This document shows, piece by piece, positions 57,735 to 64,000 of a DNA stretch of 64,000 bases. Position 1 is the first letter of the stretch. Each line of letters opens with the position of its first letter. This stretch comes from Sporosarcina oncorhynchi (GTDB taxonomy: Bacteria > Bacillota > Bacilli > Bacillales_A > Planococcaceae), in assembly GCF_033304615.1 (NCBI RefSeq), contig NZ_CP129118.1:1360001-1424000 (forward strand), written 5' to 3'. A program made the translations under genes and the position numbers. The notes below the pieces were generated by a model, which saw nothing but the letters and a program-made list of their open reading frames with translations, was not told where the DNA came from and did no database searches.

Positions 57735-58454
57735 ATGAATAATAATGATCCGAACTTTTCCCGCATGAACCGTAAACGCCGCTCCAGTAAAAGTAATCAA
57801 TTATTGAATGTGCTAATCGGTCTTGTCGTTCTGATGATTATCGTCGTCGGTGTATTTATCATCATTGATCCGAAAAAAAGCAAAGACAGTGAACTGGCTG
57901 CTGAACAGTCGTCATCTGATCCTTCTGATAGTATGCAAGGAGAAGCTCAAGACGAAGATGATGATGCAGACCGATCGGAAAATGAAGAAACTGATTCCGA
58001 ATCTACAAACAATCAGAATGCTGATTCATCATCCAGTGATGGCGAAAGTGAAGGAACTGGTGCTGATTCTGCTGATCCATCTGATGATGAAGAAGAGAGC
58101 CCGGGAACTGTCACAATCGTTCCGAATGAAGATGAAGTCATAGAAGAATCGATTATTAATACGGCCTGGAAACCTGTAGGGACCGAACAGACAGGTGTCC
58201 ACGAATCCAAATATGATGGAGAATCGGTTGATTGGGTTGAGAAGCAAAAGGCGATTGCATATGCAACAGGTTTTACTGAAAATGAATTAATCTATTGGAA
58301 AATCAAAAATGGTGGCAGTCCACAAAAATCCATCGGCATTGTTTCTACAAAAGACAAGTCCAAGAAATTTAGAGTTTTTCTTGAATGGGTCGATGAGCAA
58401 GGCTGGCAACCTGTCAAGATGGATAAGTTAACGACATTGGACTTTGAGTATTGA
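57735..58454 (+). CDS. yrrS: YrrS-like membrane protein (DUF1510)
   Basis: 239 residues from the ATG at 57735 after AAGGGGGA. A basic N-terminus, one membrane helix (about 24-47), a Ser/Asp/Glu-rich linker (about 50-130) and a C-terminal DUF1510 domain ('TAWKPVGTEQTG', 'AIAYATGFTENEL'). B. subtilis yrrS also follows greA, in an operon with pbpI that is sporulation-linked; no pbpI is found here. Function unknown. Confidence 0.85.
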   Translation: MNNNDPNFSRMNRKRRSSKSNQLLNVLIGLVVLMIIVVGVFIIIDPKKSKDSELAAEQSSSDPSDSMQGEAQDEDDDADRSENEETDSESTNNQNADSSSSDGESEGTGADSADPSDDEEESPGTVTIVPNEDEVIEESIINTAWKPVGTEQTGVHESKYDGESVDWVEKQKAIAYATGFTENELIYWKIKNGGSPQKSIGIVSTKDKSKKFRVFLEWVDEQGWQPVKMDKLTTLDFEY

Positions 58455-58488
58455 GCCGGTTTAACCGCTCATTTGGAGGGTATTGTTA

Positions 58489-59181
58489 ATGAAAATCGCT
58501 GTAATTGGTGCAATGGAACAAGAAGTTGAAATCCTTCGGGACATGATTGATTCACCTGTCGTTTCCTCTGTAGGTGGATGTGAATTTATTGAAGGTGAAA
58601 TTGCTGGACGTGAAGTTGTACTTGCAAAAAGCGGGATTGGCAAAGTGAATGCTGCGATTGCAACGACATTGGTTATCCAGCAATTTAAACCGGATGTCGT
58701 TTTGAACACAGGATCTGCAGGGGGATTCGGTGCATCACTGGAGATTGGAACAGTCGTAATCTCTGATGAAGTGACACACCATGATGTGGATGTCACTGCA
58801 TTCGGCTATGTACTTGGACAAGTCCCGGGGATGCCCGAAACTTTCCGGTCGGATAAAAAGCTAATCGATATCGCAAAAGCTGCTGTTGAACAAATCGGAG
58901 AACATCCGCATGCAACAGGTCTAATCGCTTCAGGAGATGTGTTCATGAGCGACCTTGAGCGGGTAGAAGTTGTTAGAAAACAATTTCCTTCTATGATCGC
59001 TGCCGAAATGGAAGCTGCTGCAGTTGCACAAGTTTGCCACCAGTTTGACACACCATTTGTTGTTATTCGTGCATTATCAGATATCGCAGGTAAGGACTCG
59101 TCAATCAGCTTTGATGAATTCCTACCAATTGCTGCGAAACACTCTTCTGAAATTGTTAGGGAAGTCATCTCGAAATTGTAA
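58489..59181 (+). CDS. mtnN: 5'-methylthioadenosine/S-adenosylhomocysteine nucleosidase
   Basis: 230 residues from the ATG at 58489 after TTGGAGGG; a TTG two codons before is rejected. Cleaves MTA and SAH to recycle methionine and remove methylation by-products. 'IGAMEQEVEIL', 'TGSAGGFG' and 'AAEMEAAAVAQVCHQF' hold the substrate-binding and catalytic residues; the conserved Asp in 'RALSDIAG' is present. Confidence 0.97.
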   Translation: MKIAVIGAMEQEVEILRDMIDSPVVSSVGGCEFIEGEIAGREVVLAKSGIGKVNAAIATTLVIQQFKPDVVLNTGSAGGFGASLEIGTVVISDEVTHHDVDVTAFGYVLGQVPGMPETFRSDKKLIDIAKAAVEQIGEHPHATGLIASGDVFMSDLERVEVVRKQFPSMIAAEMEAAAVAQVCHQFDTPFVVIRALSDIAGKDSSISFDEFLPIAAKHSSEIVREVISKL

Positions 59182-59189
59182 AAAGAATA

Positions 59190-59198
59190 TGGTATAAT
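59190..59198 (+). promoter_or_regulatory. Extended -10 promoter in front of the small peptide gene
   Basis: TGGTATAAT with no clear -35, eight bases after the mtnN stop and about 38 bases before a 26-codon ORF. Confidence 0.5.
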
Positions 59199-59236
59199 TA
59201 ATGTAAGATACATAATGATCCGAGGAGGTTGTCCAG

Positions 59237-59317
59237 ATGTTCTTTCTAATGGCTGGTGTATTTTTTGCAACAACAGTTATAGCGGTAGTCATTATGCGCG
59301 AGGTTAGCGCTGATTGA
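59237..59317 (+). CDS. 26-residue single-helix membrane peptide
   Basis: A short frame with ATG at 59237 and TGA at 59315. A strong GAGGAGG stands 8 bases upstream, an extended -10 promoter lies before it and a terminator after it, so it is a complete small transcription unit. The peptide begins MFFLMAGVFFATTVI and continues through one hydrophobic helix to a charged end MREVSAD. Its function is unknown; small membrane peptides of this kind can modify partner membrane proteins. Not a fragment of a neighbouring gene. Confidence 0.6.
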   Translation: MFFLMAGVFFATTVIAVVIMREVSAD

Positions 59318-59349
59318 GGTATCCGTCTTTTATAGAAAAATAGGCAATT

Positions 59350-59401
59350 AAAGGCGTCTCCTTTCACAGGTTCGTTATCTGTGAATGGAAACGCCTTTTC
59401 A
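59350..59401. terminator. Terminator between the small peptide gene and sigK
   Basis: Long interrupted stem starting AAGGCGT and ending ACGCCTTTTC, with inner arms TTCACAG/CTGTGAA. Placed between convergent transcripts and may serve both. Confidence 0.8.
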
Positions 59402-59434
59402 TTGTTTGGAAATCGTTTGTAACCTGTCTGGTTA

Positions 59435-60136
59435 TCATTCATTGTATTCATGTTTGAACAGTTGATATAACTTTACAATGGCTCTTTTTTCGATGCGGGA
59501 GACGTAACTTCTAGAGATATTGAGTTGTTCGGCAATCTCTTTTTGAGTCATTGGTTTGTCGTCCAACAACCCGTATCTTCGTTGAATGATTTCCAGTTCT
59601 CTTCCGTCGAGTTTTCCTAAATGTCGATACAATCGTTCTTTCTGTTCTTTCTGCTGTACGGTCTCGATTGGTGCATCTTCATCGGTTTGCAATAAGTCGG
59701 CTATCTGCAAAGACTGTCCGTCTTTGTCAGTTCCGATAGGGTCAAATAGCGAAACATCCTTTTGAACCTTTTTTTGTGTTCGCAAGTACATGAGGATTTC
59801 ATTTTCAATGCACCGTGCTGCGTAAGTAGCCAGTTTTGTCTTGCGGTCAAGTGTGAAACTATTCACGGCTTTCATGAGTCCAATTGTGCCGATGGAAATG
59901 TAATCGTCCAGTTGTTCATGTTTTGGATGGAATTTTTTTACGACGTGAGCGACGAGTCGCATGTTACGTTCGATGAGTTCGTCTTTGGCGCTTTCATCAC
60001 CTTCTGCCAATCGTTTCAGGCAATCCGCCTCTTCCGCTTGAGATAGCGGACGGCGAAACGCCTGCCCCCGAATGTATCCTACCATCGCGGGGATTTCGAC
60101 CCACAGTTGGACGAGTGTCATAACAAACCCGCTCAT
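59435..60136 (-). CDS. sigK: Mother-cell sporulation sigma factor pro-sigma-K
   Basis: 233 residues on the minus strand from the ATG at 60136 after AGGAGGTGGACCG. The first ~20 residues are a hydrophobic prosequence and the region 'YIRGQAFRRPLSQAEE' matches the cleavage neighbourhood of pro-sigma-K. Region 2 ('RNMRLVAHVVKKF', 'DYISIGTIGLMKAVNSF', 'ATYAARCIENEILMYLR') and region 4 helix-turn-helix ('TQKEIAEQLNISRSYVSRIEKRA') are intact. The gene is continuous, with no skin-type element splitting it. The protease that processes it, SpoIVFB, is encoded at 8.8 kb in this window. Confidence 0.93.
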   Translation of the reverse strand: MSGFVMTLVQLWVEIPAMVGYIRGQAFRRPLSQAEEADCLKRLAEGDESAKDELIERNMRLVAHVVKKFHPKHEQLDDYISIGTIGLMKAVNSFTLDRKTKLATYAARCIENEILMYLRTQKKVQKDVSLFDPIGTDKDGQSLQIADLLQTDEDAPIETVQQKEQKERLYRHLGKLDGRELEIIQRRYGLLDDKPMTQKEIAEQLNISRSYVSRIEKRAIVKLYQLFKHEYNE

Positions 60137-60249
60137 CGGTCCACCTCCTGTGTCGTTATATGACAGCATATGCACCGGTGGCTTGTATTAATTCTATGTT
60201 CATGAAGCGGTATTTCCTCAGCACTTAAGGATACGTCGAACTGTCTATA

Positions 60250-60258
60250 TGGTATAAT
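60250..60258 (+). promoter_or_regulatory. Extended -10 promoter of the yqeG operon
   Basis: TGGTATAAT, about 35 bases upstream of yqeG, in the gap divergent from sigK. No clear -35. Confidence 0.55.
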
Positions 60259-60293
60259 CGTTTTAGAAATTGGCATATAACGGAGTGGATGAT

Positions 60294-60809
60294 TTGTATA
60301 AAAAATTCATGCCCGATGAATATGTGAAGGACATCTTTCATATATCACCGGATGTATTAAAAGAAAAAGGAATCAAAGGTATTATTACGGACTTGGACAA
60401 TACGCTTGTAGAATGGGATCGCCCGGAAGCGACGCCTGAGATTATCGAGTGGATCCGTTCAATGGAGCAGGCTGGCCTTCAAGTGACAATCCTTTCAAAT
60501 AATAACCAACTACGGGTCAAGGCTTTTTGTGATCCGATTGGTACGCCTTTCATTTTCGATGCACGGAAACCTTTGCGGAAGTCTTTTAAACGAGCACTCT
60601 CGATGATGGGATTGAAAAAAGAGGAAGTTGTAATGGTGGGGGATCAGATCATGACAGATGTCCTCGGCGGTAACCGGTTCGGTATACACACAATACTTGT
60701 CGTGCCAGTCGCAAATTCGGATGGGTTTTTCACGAAATTCAACCGGATGATGGAAAGAAGAATCTTGGACAAACTGAAACGCTCAGGAATGATTAATTGG
60801 GAGGAATAA
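60294..60809 (+). CDS. yqeG: YqeG family HAD-type phosphatase
   Basis: 171 residues from the TTG at 60294 after CGGAGTGG; the protein then starts like B. subtilis YqeG (MYKKFMPDEYVKDIFHI). HAD IIIA motifs: 'IITDLDNTLVEWD' (nucleophile Asp), 'ILSNNNQLR' and 'MVGDQIMTDVLGGNRFGI'. Substrate unproven, a lipid phosphate phosphatase-like role has been suggested for relatives. First gene of yqeG-yqeH-aroE-yhbY-nadD-yqeK. Confidence 0.92.
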   Translation: MYKKFMPDEYVKDIFHISPDVLKEKGIKGIITDLDNTLVEWDRPEATPEIIEWIRSMEQAGLQVTILSNNNQLRVKAFCDPIGTPFIFDARKPLRKSFKRALSMMGLKKEEVVMVGDQIMTDVLGGNRFGIHTILVVPVANSDGFFTKFNRMMERRILDKLKRSGMINWEE

Positions 60810-60811
60810 GC

Positions 60812-61912
60812 TTGGAAGAACTTAAATGCATAGGTTGCGGCATCGATATCCAGACAGATGATCCGAAAAAAGAGGGATTTGCACCGGCGGCATCTTTAGA
60901 AAAAGAAGAAGTTATTTGTCGTCGCTGCTTCAGATTAAGAAATTACAATGAATTACAGCCTGTATCCTTATCGGGAGACGATTTTCTAGCCATCTTGAAT
61001 GGTATCGGTGATAAGGAAGGACTCGTCATTAAAGTCGTTGATATTTTCGATTTCAACGGCAGTTGGATTAATGGCCTCCAACGGTTCGTCGGTCAGAAAG
61101 ACATACTGCTAATTGGCAATAAATCCGATATTTTGCCTAAGTCCATCAACCGAAACAGACTCATCAATTGGATGAAAGCAGAAGCGTCCAAACTTGGCTT
61201 GAAGCCGATTGATGTATTGCTTATCTCGGCGCACAAAGGGCATGGTATGGAAGAAGCGCTCACAGCTATCGATAAATATAGAAAAGGAAAAGATGTCTAT
61301 GTTGTCGGTTGTACAAACGTAGGGAAGTCAACGTTTATTAACCGGATCATCAAGAACGCAACAGGTATGGGCGAAGTGATTACAACTTCTCATTTCCCGG
61401 GTACGACACTTGACCTTGTAGAAATTCCGCTTGATGACGGGAAAGCAATCTACGATACGCCAGGTATCATTAACAATCATCAGATTGCGCATCATCTTGA
61501 TGCAAATGATTTAAAAGCGATAACACCAAAGAAAGAATTAAAACCAAAAGTGTTCCAACTAAACGCGGAACAGACGTTGTTCATCGGTGGCCTTGCAAGA
61601 TTTGATTTTATCTCGGGGGAACGATCTTCTTTCACGATTCATGTATCAAACGAATTGCAAATTCATCGTACAAAACTAGAGAACGCGGATACGTTATATG
61701 CGAATCACCTAGGTGAAATGCTCTCTCCACCGAGTGGTGAATCGTTGGACAAGATGCCTCCACTCGTGAGACATGAATTTTCCATTAAAAAACCGAAAAT
61801 GGATATTGTTATTTCTGGACTCGGCTGGATAACGATTCAGCATCCAGGTGTTGTCGTTGCGGTACATGCTCCACGCGGTGTGGATGTCATCCTACGTCCA
61901 TCACTCATATAA
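60812..61912 (+). CDS. yqeH: Ribosome biogenesis GTPase YqeH
   Basis: 366 residues, as in B. subtilis, from the TTG at 60812 after GGGAGG. A zinc finger (CIGC ... CRRC, residues about 5-40) precedes a circularly permuted G domain in which the G4 motif 'LLIGNKSDIL' comes before G1 'VVGCTNVGKSTFI'. Required for 30S subunit assembly. 2 bases separate it from yqeG. Confidence 0.96.
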   Translation: MEELKCIGCGIDIQTDDPKKEGFAPAASLEKEEVICRRCFRLRNYNELQPVSLSGDDFLAILNGIGDKEGLVIKVVDIFDFNGSWINGLQRFVGQKDILLIGNKSDILPKSINRNRLINWMKAEASKLGLKPIDVLLISAHKGHGMEEALTAIDKYRKGKDVYVVGCTNVGKSTFINRIIKNATGMGEVITTSHFPGTTLDLVEIPLDDGKAIYDTPGIINNHQIAHHLDANDLKAITPKKELKPKVFQLNAEQTLFIGGLARFDFISGERSSFTIHVSNELQIHRTKLENADTLYANHLGEMLSPPSGESLDKMPPLVRHEFSIKKPKMDIVISGLGWITIQHPGVVVAVHAPRGVDVILRPSLI

Positions 61913-61925
61913 GGAGGTGGCCTTT

Positions 61926-62756
61926 GTGAAAAAATGGTATGCGGTTATCGGCGATCCAATCGGCCAGTCGATGTCACCGGCCATGCACGATACATGGTTC
62001 AATGAAAATCACATCGATGCTTCCTATATACCTGTGCATGTCACTAAAGAAGATTTGGAAGCTGCTGTTGAAAGCTTGAAAAGGCTTGGATGCAGTGGGT
62101 GGAATGTAACTGTTCCACATAAATCGGCAATCATCCCGATGCTCGACTCAATTGATGAATCTGCAAAAATGATGAACGCTGTCAATACTGTAAAAGTGTT
62201 GGAAGATGGGACATTGTTTGGTATGAATACAGATGGACGCGGTTTTGTACGCTCGCTGGCAGAAATGTTTGGTATCGATGCGGAATCCGGTGACGTGCTT
62301 ATCATAGGAGCAGGCGGAGCTGCACGTGGCATATCTTTTGCTTTGAAGGAAAGTGGATATGGTCCATTGACATTTACAAACAGAACAGTCGCCAAAGCGC
62401 AAACCCTATCTGAAGATTTCTTGGATAGCAATGCATTGTCTCTGGAACAGGCTGAAAAGAAGCTTGGTGCATTCAATCTAATCGTTCAGACAACGACCGT
62501 CGGCATGAATTACGCGGAAAGTGGCATGGCCCTATCGCCGGACCTGCTCTCTTCAGGTTCCATCGTAGCTGATATCATTTATAATCCATTGGAGACGGAG
62601 TTTTTGAAAGAGGCAGGCAAGTTAGGCGGCAAAACGATGAACGGATTAGGAATGTTTGTACATCAAGGGGCACTTGCGTTTGAATTATGGACAGGAATTT
62701 ATCCGGATACTGAGAAAATGATCCGGTCAATCTCAACAAAACTTGGAGGAAATTAA
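61926..62756 (+). CDS. aroE: Shikimate dehydrogenase
   Basis: 276 residues from the GTG at 61926 after AAGGAGGTGG; the frame is open 26 codons upstream into yqeH. NADPH-dependent reduction of dehydroshikimate. 'VIGDPIGQSMSPAMHD' holds the substrate-binding serines, the catalytic Lys is in 'NVTVPHKSAI', the nucleotide loop is 'IIGAGGAARGI' and the end has 'NGLGMFVHQGALAFELWTG'. Confidence 0.97.
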   Translation: MKKWYAVIGDPIGQSMSPAMHDTWFNENHIDASYIPVHVTKEDLEAAVESLKRLGCSGWNVTVPHKSAIIPMLDSIDESAKMMNAVNTVKVLEDGTLFGMNTDGRGFVRSLAEMFGIDAESGDVLIIGAGGAARGISFALKESGYGPLTFTNRTVAKAQTLSEDFLDSNALSLEQAEKKLGAFNLIVQTTTVGMNYAESGMALSPDLLSSGSIVADIIYNPLETEFLKEAGKLGGKTMNGLGMFVHQGALAFELWTGIYPDTEKMIRSISTKLGGN

Positions 62757-63044
62757 ATGTTATCAGGCAAACAGAAAAGTTATCTAAGAAGTAAAGCGCA
62801 TCATCTAACACCGATTTTTCAAATTGGAAAAGGCGGTTTGACAGAGCCAATCATAAAGCAAATTGAAGAGGCACTAGAAGCGCGTGAATTAATAAAAGTG
62901 AGCATTCTTCAAAATTGCGAAGAGGATAAAAGCGACATCGCTGCACATCTTCAAGAGGCGGGTATGGAAGTTGTTCAAATAATCGGCAAAATTATTGTTG
63001 TCTATAAAGAATCACAAGAGAAAAAACAGATCGTCCTGCCGTAA
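62757..63044 (+). CDS. yhbY: Ribosome assembly RNA-binding protein YhbY (YqeI)
   Basis: 95 residues. CRM domain: 'LSGKQKSYLRSKAHHLTPIFQIGKGGLT' and 'IGKIIVVYK'. Binds pre-50S particles. It starts directly after the aroE stop with TTGGAGG inside aroE. Confidence 0.96.
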   Translation: MLSGKQKSYLRSKAHHLTPIFQIGKGGLTEPIIKQIEEALEARELIKVSILQNCEEDKSDIAAHLQEAGMEVVQIIGKIIVVYKESQEKKQIVLP

Positions 63045-63055
63045 GGAGAATGAGT

Positions 63056-63640
63056 ATGAAAAGAATCGGGTTGCTTGGAGGAACTTTCAATCCTCCGCAT
63101 ATCGGCCATCTCATCATCGCGAACGAAGTGAAACATGCGCTAGACCTTGATGAGGTTCGATTAATGCCGACGGCGATTCCGCCGCATAAATCGAACCCGT
63201 CTGACGCCTCACCTGAACAGCGGTTGCATATGGTTTCGCTGGCTGTTGAAAAGGTTGAGGGATTAAAGGCATCTTCATTCGAAGTCGATTATGGAGGCGT
63301 ATCGTACACGTATGATACAATGAAACGATTGAAAGAACTTGAACCGGAAAGCGACTTCTTTTTCATTATCGGTGGGGATATGATTGATATGCTTTCTAAG
63401 TGGTACAAAATTAATGAACTTCAAGAAATCGTTACATTTGTTGGCGTTGATAGACCAGGTGCTGTCGGCCAATCTGCTTTTCCGGTTACAAAGGTGGTAA
63501 TACCGGAGATTGATCTTTCATCCACACTGATTCGCCAACGGGTTGAAACATCCGGTACGATTCAGTTCCTTGTACCTGATGCAATCGCCACCTATATTCG
63601 TCAGGAGGGTCTGTATGGCAGCCGTGAATTTACGGATTGA
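63056..63640 (+). CDS. nadD: Nicotinate-nucleotide adenylyltransferase
   Basis: 194 residues from the ATG at 63056, 7 bases after AAGGAG; an ATG two codons earlier is too close to that site. Joins NaMN and ATP to deamido-NAD. 'LLGGTFNPPHIGHL' and 'IDLSSTLIRQRV' are the nucleotidyltransferase motifs. It overlaps yqeK by 26 bases. Confidence 0.97.
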   Translation: MKRIGLLGGTFNPPHIGHLIIANEVKHALDLDEVRLMPTAIPPHKSNPSDASPEQRLHMVSLAVEKVEGLKASSFEVDYGGVSYTYDTMKRLKELEPESDFFFIIGGDMIDMLSKWYKINELQEIVTFVGVDRPGAVGQSAFPVTKVVIPEIDLSSTLIRQRVETSGTIQFLVPDAIATYIRQEGLYGSREFTD

Positions 63641-64000
63641 ACTCAAAAACAGATTACCGAAAAAAAGATACGAACATGTGATTAGGGTGACTGAAACTGC
63701 GAAGAAATTGGCAGAACAATATGATGTGTCAGTGGAAAAAGCAGAACTGGCCGCATTGTTTCATGATATTGCGAAATTCATGGAACCAACTCAAATGCGG
63801 GAGATAATTGAACGTGAAGCGGATCCGACTGATGTATCAGTACTAGGATTTCATCATGAACTTTGGCATGCTGCCGCGGGAAGGCTAATTGCTCGGGATG
63901 AATTTGAAGTTCATGATTCTGATATACTGAACGCGATCCGGTTTCATACGACTGGAAGAGCAGCAATGTCTAAGTTGGAAAAAGTGATTTACATTGCGGA
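63615..64000 (+). CDS. yqeK: YqeK-like HD-domain Ap4A hydrolase, cut by window end
   Basis: The frame starts at the ATG at 63615, 6 bases after AGGAGG and inside the nadD end, and runs open to the window end (128 codons seen; the family has about 185). HD-domain residues are visible: 'RYEHVIRVTETA', the HD pair in 'ALFHDIAK', and 'HHELWHAAAGRLIA'. YqeK-type enzymes symmetrically hydrolyse diadenosine tetraphosphate. The nadD-yqeK coupling is conserved in Firmicutes. Confidence 0.92.
   Translation, partial: MAAVNLRIELKNRLPKKRYEHVIRVTETAKKLAEQYDVSVEKAELAALFHDIAKFMEPTQMREIIEREADPTDVSVLGFHHELWHAAAGRLIARDEFEVHDSDILNAIRFHTTGRAAMSKLEKVIYIA

Overview
The window reads as a chromosome segment of a spore-forming, low-to-mid G+C Gram-positive bacterium of the Bacillales. 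Gene order follows the Bacillus subtilis comC-maf-mreBCD-minCD-spoIVF-rplU-obg block, the ruvAB-queA-tgt-secDF-relA-hisS-aspS-alaS block and the mltG-udk-greA / yqeGH-aroE-nadD block. Type IV pilus genes (pilN, pilO) in front of comC, an uninterrupted sigK and several gene absences relative to B. subtilis suggest the Planococcaceae, for example Sporosarcina. The genus is an inference from gene content and order, not a database result. I found no tRNA, rRNA, CRISPR array, prophage or transposase gene.

Layout. 0-2.5 kb: end of a type IV pilus/competence operon (pilN, pilO, prepilin peptidase) and a SpoIIB-like protein. 2.6-8.1 kb: maf, radC, mreBCD and minCD, for cell shape and division-site control. 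8.2-13.8 kb: spoIVFA/FB (processing of pro-sigma-K), the L21-leader/rplU-prp-rpmA operon, spo0B-obgE, pheB and pheA. 13.8-16.2 kb: a structured intergenic region, safA and a kinase-like spore-coat-type gene. 16.2-26.8 kb: yebC, ruvAB, queA, tgt, yajC, a DUF421 protein, spoVB, comN, secDF and lapA. 26.9-38.8 kb: recJ, apt, relA, dtd, an SH3b-amidase, T-box-hisS-aspS, 6S RNA and tcdA.

38.8-43.1 kb is the one accessory stretch: cheV, then small AT-rich membrane-protein genes of unknown function, a probably frameshifted DUF5412-like gene, and two diverged copies of a roughly 200-bp imperfect-palindrome repeat. 43.1-50.4 kb: rarA, cymR, iscS, mnmA, a TPR protein and recD2. 50.4-59.4 kb: T-box-alaS, ireB, yqgF, a DUF1292 gene, mltG, an O-methyltransferase, udk, greA, yrrS, mtnN and a 26-residue membrane peptide. 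59.4-64 kb: sigK (minus strand) and the yqeG-yqeH-aroE-yhbY-nadD-yqeK operon, cut by the window end.

How the genes fit together. The sporulation genes cover several stages: the phosphorelay (spo0B), engulfment (SpoIIB-like), mother-cell sigma-K and its processing protease (sigK, spoIVFA/FB), cortex (spoVB) and coat (safA, kinase-like gene). Cysteine/thiol metabolism (cymR, iscS, mnmA, mtnN), tRNA and ribosome maturation (queA, tgt, tcdA, yqeH, obgE, yhbY, prp/rpmA) and stringent/nucleotide signalling (relA, apt, yqeK) make up most of the rest. Regulation visible in the DNA includes two T-boxes, an L21 leader, 6S RNA and many intrinsic terminators.

The least explained features are the accessory stretch at 39.8-43.0 kb and the structured region before safA. 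Most of the remainder is conserved core chromosome.
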